Part shown: positions 58,771 to 61,550 of the stretch, piece by piece
How the letters are laid out: each line of letters opens with the position of its first letter
How positions within the stretch are numbered: the stretch's first letter is position 1
NCBI GenBank assembly: GCA_021801235.1
Contig: JAJYYG010000157.1
Span: 1-61,550, forward strand
Direction: 5' to 3'
Origin: Actinomycetes bacterium
GTDB taxonomy: Bacteria > Actinomycetota > Acidimicrobiia > Acidimicrobiales > RAAP-2
Length of the DNA: 61,550 nt
Translations under genes and position numbers: made by a program
Notes under the pieces: generated by a model
Told to the model about the DNA's origin: nothing
The model's database searches: none
Seen by the model: only the letters and a program-made list of their open reading frames with translations

Positions 58771-59258
58771 CGACGGCTCCGGCAGTGGACCAGGCTTCGC
58801 CGGCCGCACCGGGCCCACCCCGGGCGCCGCTCAGCGAGCGCGCCAGCCACCGGGTCCGCTACGTGCTGGTCGGGGCGGTGCTGGTGGGCGCGCTCGGCTT
58901 CTTGCTGTTCAAGGGGCTGGGGACGGCGCTCAACTTCTACCTGCCGGTGAACCAGGCGGTCCACCAGCGGTCCTCCCTCGGCGACCGAACGTTCAACCTC
59001 GAAGGCCTGGTGGTGCCCGGCTCGATCCATCCGACCCCGCAGGGGGTCGACTTCACCCTGAGCGCCGGTGGCCAGACCATGCGGGTGGTCAACGACGGGA
59101 GCCCGCCCCAGCTGTTCCAGAACGACATCCCGGTCATCGCGGTCGGCCACTTCGCCGCCGGGGAGTTCTCGTCGAACCAGATCATGGTCAAGCACTCGGC
59201 GAACTACATCGCCCAGAACCCGGGAAGGGTGACCGCCCCGAACGGCACCAAGCGATGA
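58767..59258 (+). CDS. ccmE: CcmE, periplasmic haem chaperone
   Basis: A 163-residue protein with one N-terminal span (VRYVLVGAVLVGALGFLLF) and an OB-fold domain (LPVNQAVHQ, FNLEGLVVPGSIHPTPQGVD). The haem-binding His is in QIMVKHSANYIAQNPGRV, matching the classical HxxNY site (HSANY). It accepts haem from CcmC and passes it to CcmF. Start GTG 58767 overlaps the ccmD stop. Confidence 0.93.
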   Translation: MTTAPAVDQASPAAPGPPRAPLSERASHRVRYVLVGAVLVGALGFLLFKGLGTALNFYLPVNQAVHQRSSLGDRTFNLEGLVVPGSIHPTPQGVDFTLSAGGQTMRVVNDGSPPQLFQNDIPVIAVGHFAAGEFSSNQIMVKHSANYIAQNPGRVTAPNGTKR

Positions 59259-59322
59259 GGACGGTGCCCCCCCGCGCCATCGGCGCGGTGCCCCCCCCAC
59301 CCACTCCGAGCCGGTCCGCGCC

Positions 59323-61482
59323 GTGAACGCGGTGCTCGGCCACATCGGGATCCTCCTGGCGTTCGCGGCCGCGGTCGTAGGCATCGCCGTGCTCGCGGTC
59401 GGGTTGGCCACCGGGAGGGAGTCCACCATCCGGCGGGGCCAGCTCTACGCCCCCCTGGGGCTCCTGGGCGCGTTGCTGGCCGTGTTCGCCATGCAGCGCG
59501 CCCTGATCACCCACGACTTCTCACTGGCCTACGTCGCCGACAACAACGCCCGGGGCACGCCGCTGCTGTACTCGATCACCGGGATGTGGTCGGCACTGGC
59601 CGGATCGATCCTCCTGTGGGGGGTGATCCTCTGCGGGTACGCCACCGCCATGGTCTGGCGGTTCCGGCGCCGGGCCGGCGACCCTCTGGTGGCCTGGGCC
59701 ACCCTCGTCGTGTTCGTGGTGACGGCGTTCTTCTTCGGGCTGATGCTGGGGCCGACCGACCCGTTCCAGCACGTGGTGGGGGCGGTCCCCACCAACGGCC
59801 CCGGCCCCAACTCGCTCCTGCAGAACAACCTGCTGGTGGCGTTCCACCCCCCGATGCTGTACCTCGGCTTCGTCGGGTTCACCCTCCCGTTCGCCTTCGC
59901 GGTGGCCTCCCTCATCACCGGCCGGCTCGACGACGACTGGCAGAGCGAGACCCGCCGGTGGACGCTGTTCGCCTGGGCCTTCCTCACCGTCGGCATCATC
60001 CTCGGGGCCTGGTGGTCCTACCAGGTGCTCGGATGGGGCGGCTTCTGGGGCTGGGACCCGGTGGAGAACGCCTCGCTCCTGCCGTGGCTGGTCGGGACCG
60101 CGTACCTGCACTCGGTGATGGTCCAGCAGCGCCGGGGGCTCCTGCGGATCTGGAACCTCTCCCTGGTCATCGCCACCTTCGCCCTCACCATCCTCGGGAC
60201 GTTCCTCACGCGCTCGGGCGTGGTCCAGTCGGTCCACGCCTTCTCGGACTCGAGTATCGGGCCGATCCTGATCGGCTTCTTCGGACTGGTGGTCGCGGTC
60301 GGGGTCGGGTTGATCGCCTGGCGGGGCGACCGGCTGGCCTCGCCCGGCGGGATCGACTCGCCCCTCAGCCGCGAAGGCGCCTTCCTCGCCAACAACATCC
60401 TCTTCGTCGGCTTCGCCGTCGTCGTCCTGCTGGGAACGGTCTTCCCCCTGCTCTACGCGGCATTGAAGGGGGGTCAGCAGGTGACGGTGGGCGCGCCGTA
60501 CTTCGACCGGCTGGCCATCCCCATCGGGATCGGGCTCCTGTTCCTGATGGCGGTGGCCCCGGCACTTCCCTGGCGGAAGTCCACCGTGGAGGTGATGCGC
60601 GGCCGCCTGGCCGTCCCGGCCACGCTCGGCGTGCTGGTGGTGGCGGGATGCGTGGTCGGCGGCGTCCGGGGGCTCGAGCCCCTGGTCGTGTTCGGGCTCG
60701 GGGCGTTCGCCGCCGGCTCGGCGGGCCGGACGCTGGTGCTCTCGGTCCGCCAGGCATGGCGCTCCGCCCGGGCCGCGGGCTCCTTGCCGCTCCGGGCGGC
60801 CCTCGCCGGATGGCGCGGGCTGGTCGGCAGGGCCAACGGCGGGATGATCGTCCACATCGGCGTGGTGCTCATCGCGGTGGCGATCGCCGCAGCCACCGCA
60901 TTCGCGTCGCGCGGCCAGATCGAGCTGTCCCCCGGGCAGACCACCACGTTCGACGGGCACACCGTGGAGTTCCTCGGCACCCGGACGGTGACCACCTCTT
61001 CCCACTCGGCCCTCGAAGCGGTGCTGCGGGTGGACGGACGCGGGATCTTCACCCCGGCGATCTCCCAGTTCGGCTCGGGCACCACGCCGGTCGGCACCCC
61101 CTCCATCGATTCGAGCATCCGCGACGACGTGTACCTGACCATCAACTCGGTGCCGGCCACCGGAACGGTCTGGACCTTCGGGGTGGTGGTGCAGCCACTC
61201 GTCATCTGGATCTGGATCGGGGGCGGTCTCGTCGTGGTCGGCTCCGTCCTCTCGGCGGTGCCCGGCCGACGCCGGCGGCCCACCGACCCGGTATCGCAGC
61301 AGGGCTCCGAACCCGAGCCGGGCGACCGTTCCGGCCGGGGGCGCGCCGACCACCGGACGGGGCCGTCGACCGGCGGGCCCACGCCCGGGGACGCGGCCGT
61401 CCCGGCCGCCGAACCGGAGACGGGGCCCGAGGTCCCCGCCGAGCCGGTCACCGTCTCCGCCAGCTCGGGAGAGAGCCTGTGA
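59323..61482 (+). CDS. ccmF: CcmF, cytochrome c-haem lyase
   Basis: A 719-residue membrane protein attaching haem to apocytochrome c. The WWD domain is VLGWGGFWGWDPVENASLLP; His ligands are likely in LVAFHPPMLYLGFVGF and VGTAYLHSVMVQQRRG, with another in GGMIVHIGVVLIAVAIAAA. Roughly 14 spans are seen, plus a periplasmic domain (RGQIELSPGQTTTFDGHTVE). The last 75 residues are a hydrophilic Pro/Gly tail. A GC-rich gap with C tracts precedes GTG 59323. The stop overlaps the next gene by GTGA. Confidence 0.93.
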   Translation: MNAVLGHIGILLAFAAAVVGIAVLAVGLATGRESTIRRGQLYAPLGLLGALLAVFAMQRALITHDFSLAYVADNNARGTPLLYSITGMWSALAGSILLWGVILCGYATAMVWRFRRRAGDPLVAWATLVVFVVTAFFFGLMLGPTDPFQHVVGAVPTNGPGPNSLLQNNLLVAFHPPMLYLGFVGFTLPFAFAVASLITGRLDDDWQSETRRWTLFAWAFLTVGIILGAWWSYQVLGWGGFWGWDPVENASLLPWLVGTAYLHSVMVQQRRGLLRIWNLSLVIATFALTILGTFLTRSGVVQSVHAFSDSSIGPILIGFFGLVVAVGVGLIAWRGDRLASPGGIDSPLSREGAFLANNILFVGFAVVVLLGTVFPLLYAALKGGQQVTVGAPYFDRLAIPIGIGLLFLMAVAPALPWRKSTVEVMRGRLAVPATLGVLVVAGCVVGGVRGLEPLVVFGLGAFAAGSAGRTLVLSVRQAWRSARAAGSLPLRAALAGWRGLVGRANGGMIVHIGVVLIAVAIAAATAFASRGQIELSPGQTTTFDGHTVEFLGTRTVTTSSHSALEAVLRVDGRGIFTPAISQFGSGTTPVGTPSIDSSIRDDVYLTINSVPATGTVWTFGVVVQPLVIWIWIGGGLVVVGSVLSAVPGRRRRPTDPVSQQGSEPEPGDRSGRGRADHRTGPSTGGPTPGDAAVPAAEPETGPEVPAEPVTVSASSGESL

Positions 61483-61550
61483 CCATCGGGGCCCGTCCGG
61501 TCCCCCCGGCGGGCAGTGTCCCCCCTCCGCCTCCGGGCGGGGACCCGGTC
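61479..61550 (+). CDS. Start of a further cytochrome c maturation gene (partial)
   Basis: GTG 61479 overlaps the ccmF stop (GTGA) and opens a frame through the window end (VTIGARPVPPAGSVPPPPPG). Only a Pro-rich lead is visible, so the product cannot be named; ccmG or ccmH would be expected in this position. Confidence 0.45.
   Translation, partial: MTIGARPVPPAGSVPPPPPGGDPV

Noticed and set aside
59259-59322. Small ccgcgcc-atc-ggcgcgg hairpin before ccmF considered as a terminator
   Set aside because: Only a 7-bp stem in GC-saturated DNA inside an otherwise continuous ccm cluster; no T-tract follows.

Overview
This window reads as chromosomal DNA of a very GC-rich actinobacterium, most likely of the class Acidimicrobiia. 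This is an inference from several signs: GC-saturated third codon positions, many GTG starts, GTGA/ATGA stop-start overlaps, leaderless starts behind TANNNT boxes, a secreted protein built of GYWLV..DGG.FAFGDA repeats, WS/DGAT and LarA-like enzymes, DUF2630, a probable F420-linked reductase, and abundant lipid genes. No rRNA, tRNA or CRISPR was found.

Layout. 1-3131 is a decayed mobile zone: the end of a ribbon-helix-helix gene, an IS3-type element whose orfB stops at a 20-bp palindrome, two remnants of a second transposase, and a VapBC pair between those remnants. 3147-6065 holds an F420-type reductase with a TetR partner under two promoter-embedded operators, then a decayed TetR/carotenoid-oxygenase pair. 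6193-12053 is a sugar-acid locus (uronate isomerase, mannitol-dehydrogenase-family reductase, FGGY kinase) divergent from a nickel-type LarA homologue. Together they suggest glucuronate to fructuronate to mannonate to gluconate to 6-phosphogluconate, a route without a dehydratase. 11972-20302 carries an extradiol dioxygenase, DUF2630, an M20 peptidase, a molybdopterin/cytochrome b/FAD redox operon, a Gfo/Idh dehydrogenase and a propeller-CHAP exoprotein.

20556-36158 has a Pro/Ala-rich protein, PcrA helicase, a propeller lipoprotein, a WS/DGAT acyltransferase, a membrane esterase, a branched-chain amino-acid (Liv) ABC operon with fused LivH-LivM permease, and valS. cysS diverges from valS over a 21-bp gap with overlapping -10 boxes. 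37930-44536 is lipid-oriented: a diiron oxygenase / SCP2-like / ferredoxin operon, an acyl-CoA dehydrogenase sharing an 11-bp promoter motif with it, an SDR and an acyl-CoA synthetase.

44658-50754 centres on the envelope: a phosphatase, DUF4395, a desaturase-like diiron protein, two exported ferritin-like proteins, a cupredoxin lipoprotein, and an ECF sigma/anti-sigma pair. 50869-54950 has a TetR, a glycosyltransferase lacking a canonical start codon, an enoyl-CoA hydratase and gmd. The window ends in a System I cytochrome c maturation cluster (ccdA, ccmABCDEF and the start of one more gene).

Two themes recur. Many genes start 6-7 nt after a TAC-type -10 box, implying leaderless mRNAs. Short tandem repeats of 3n length sit inside or at the ends of several coding sequences, while two repeats not of 3n length lie in a regulator pseudogene and in a convergent intergenic gap.
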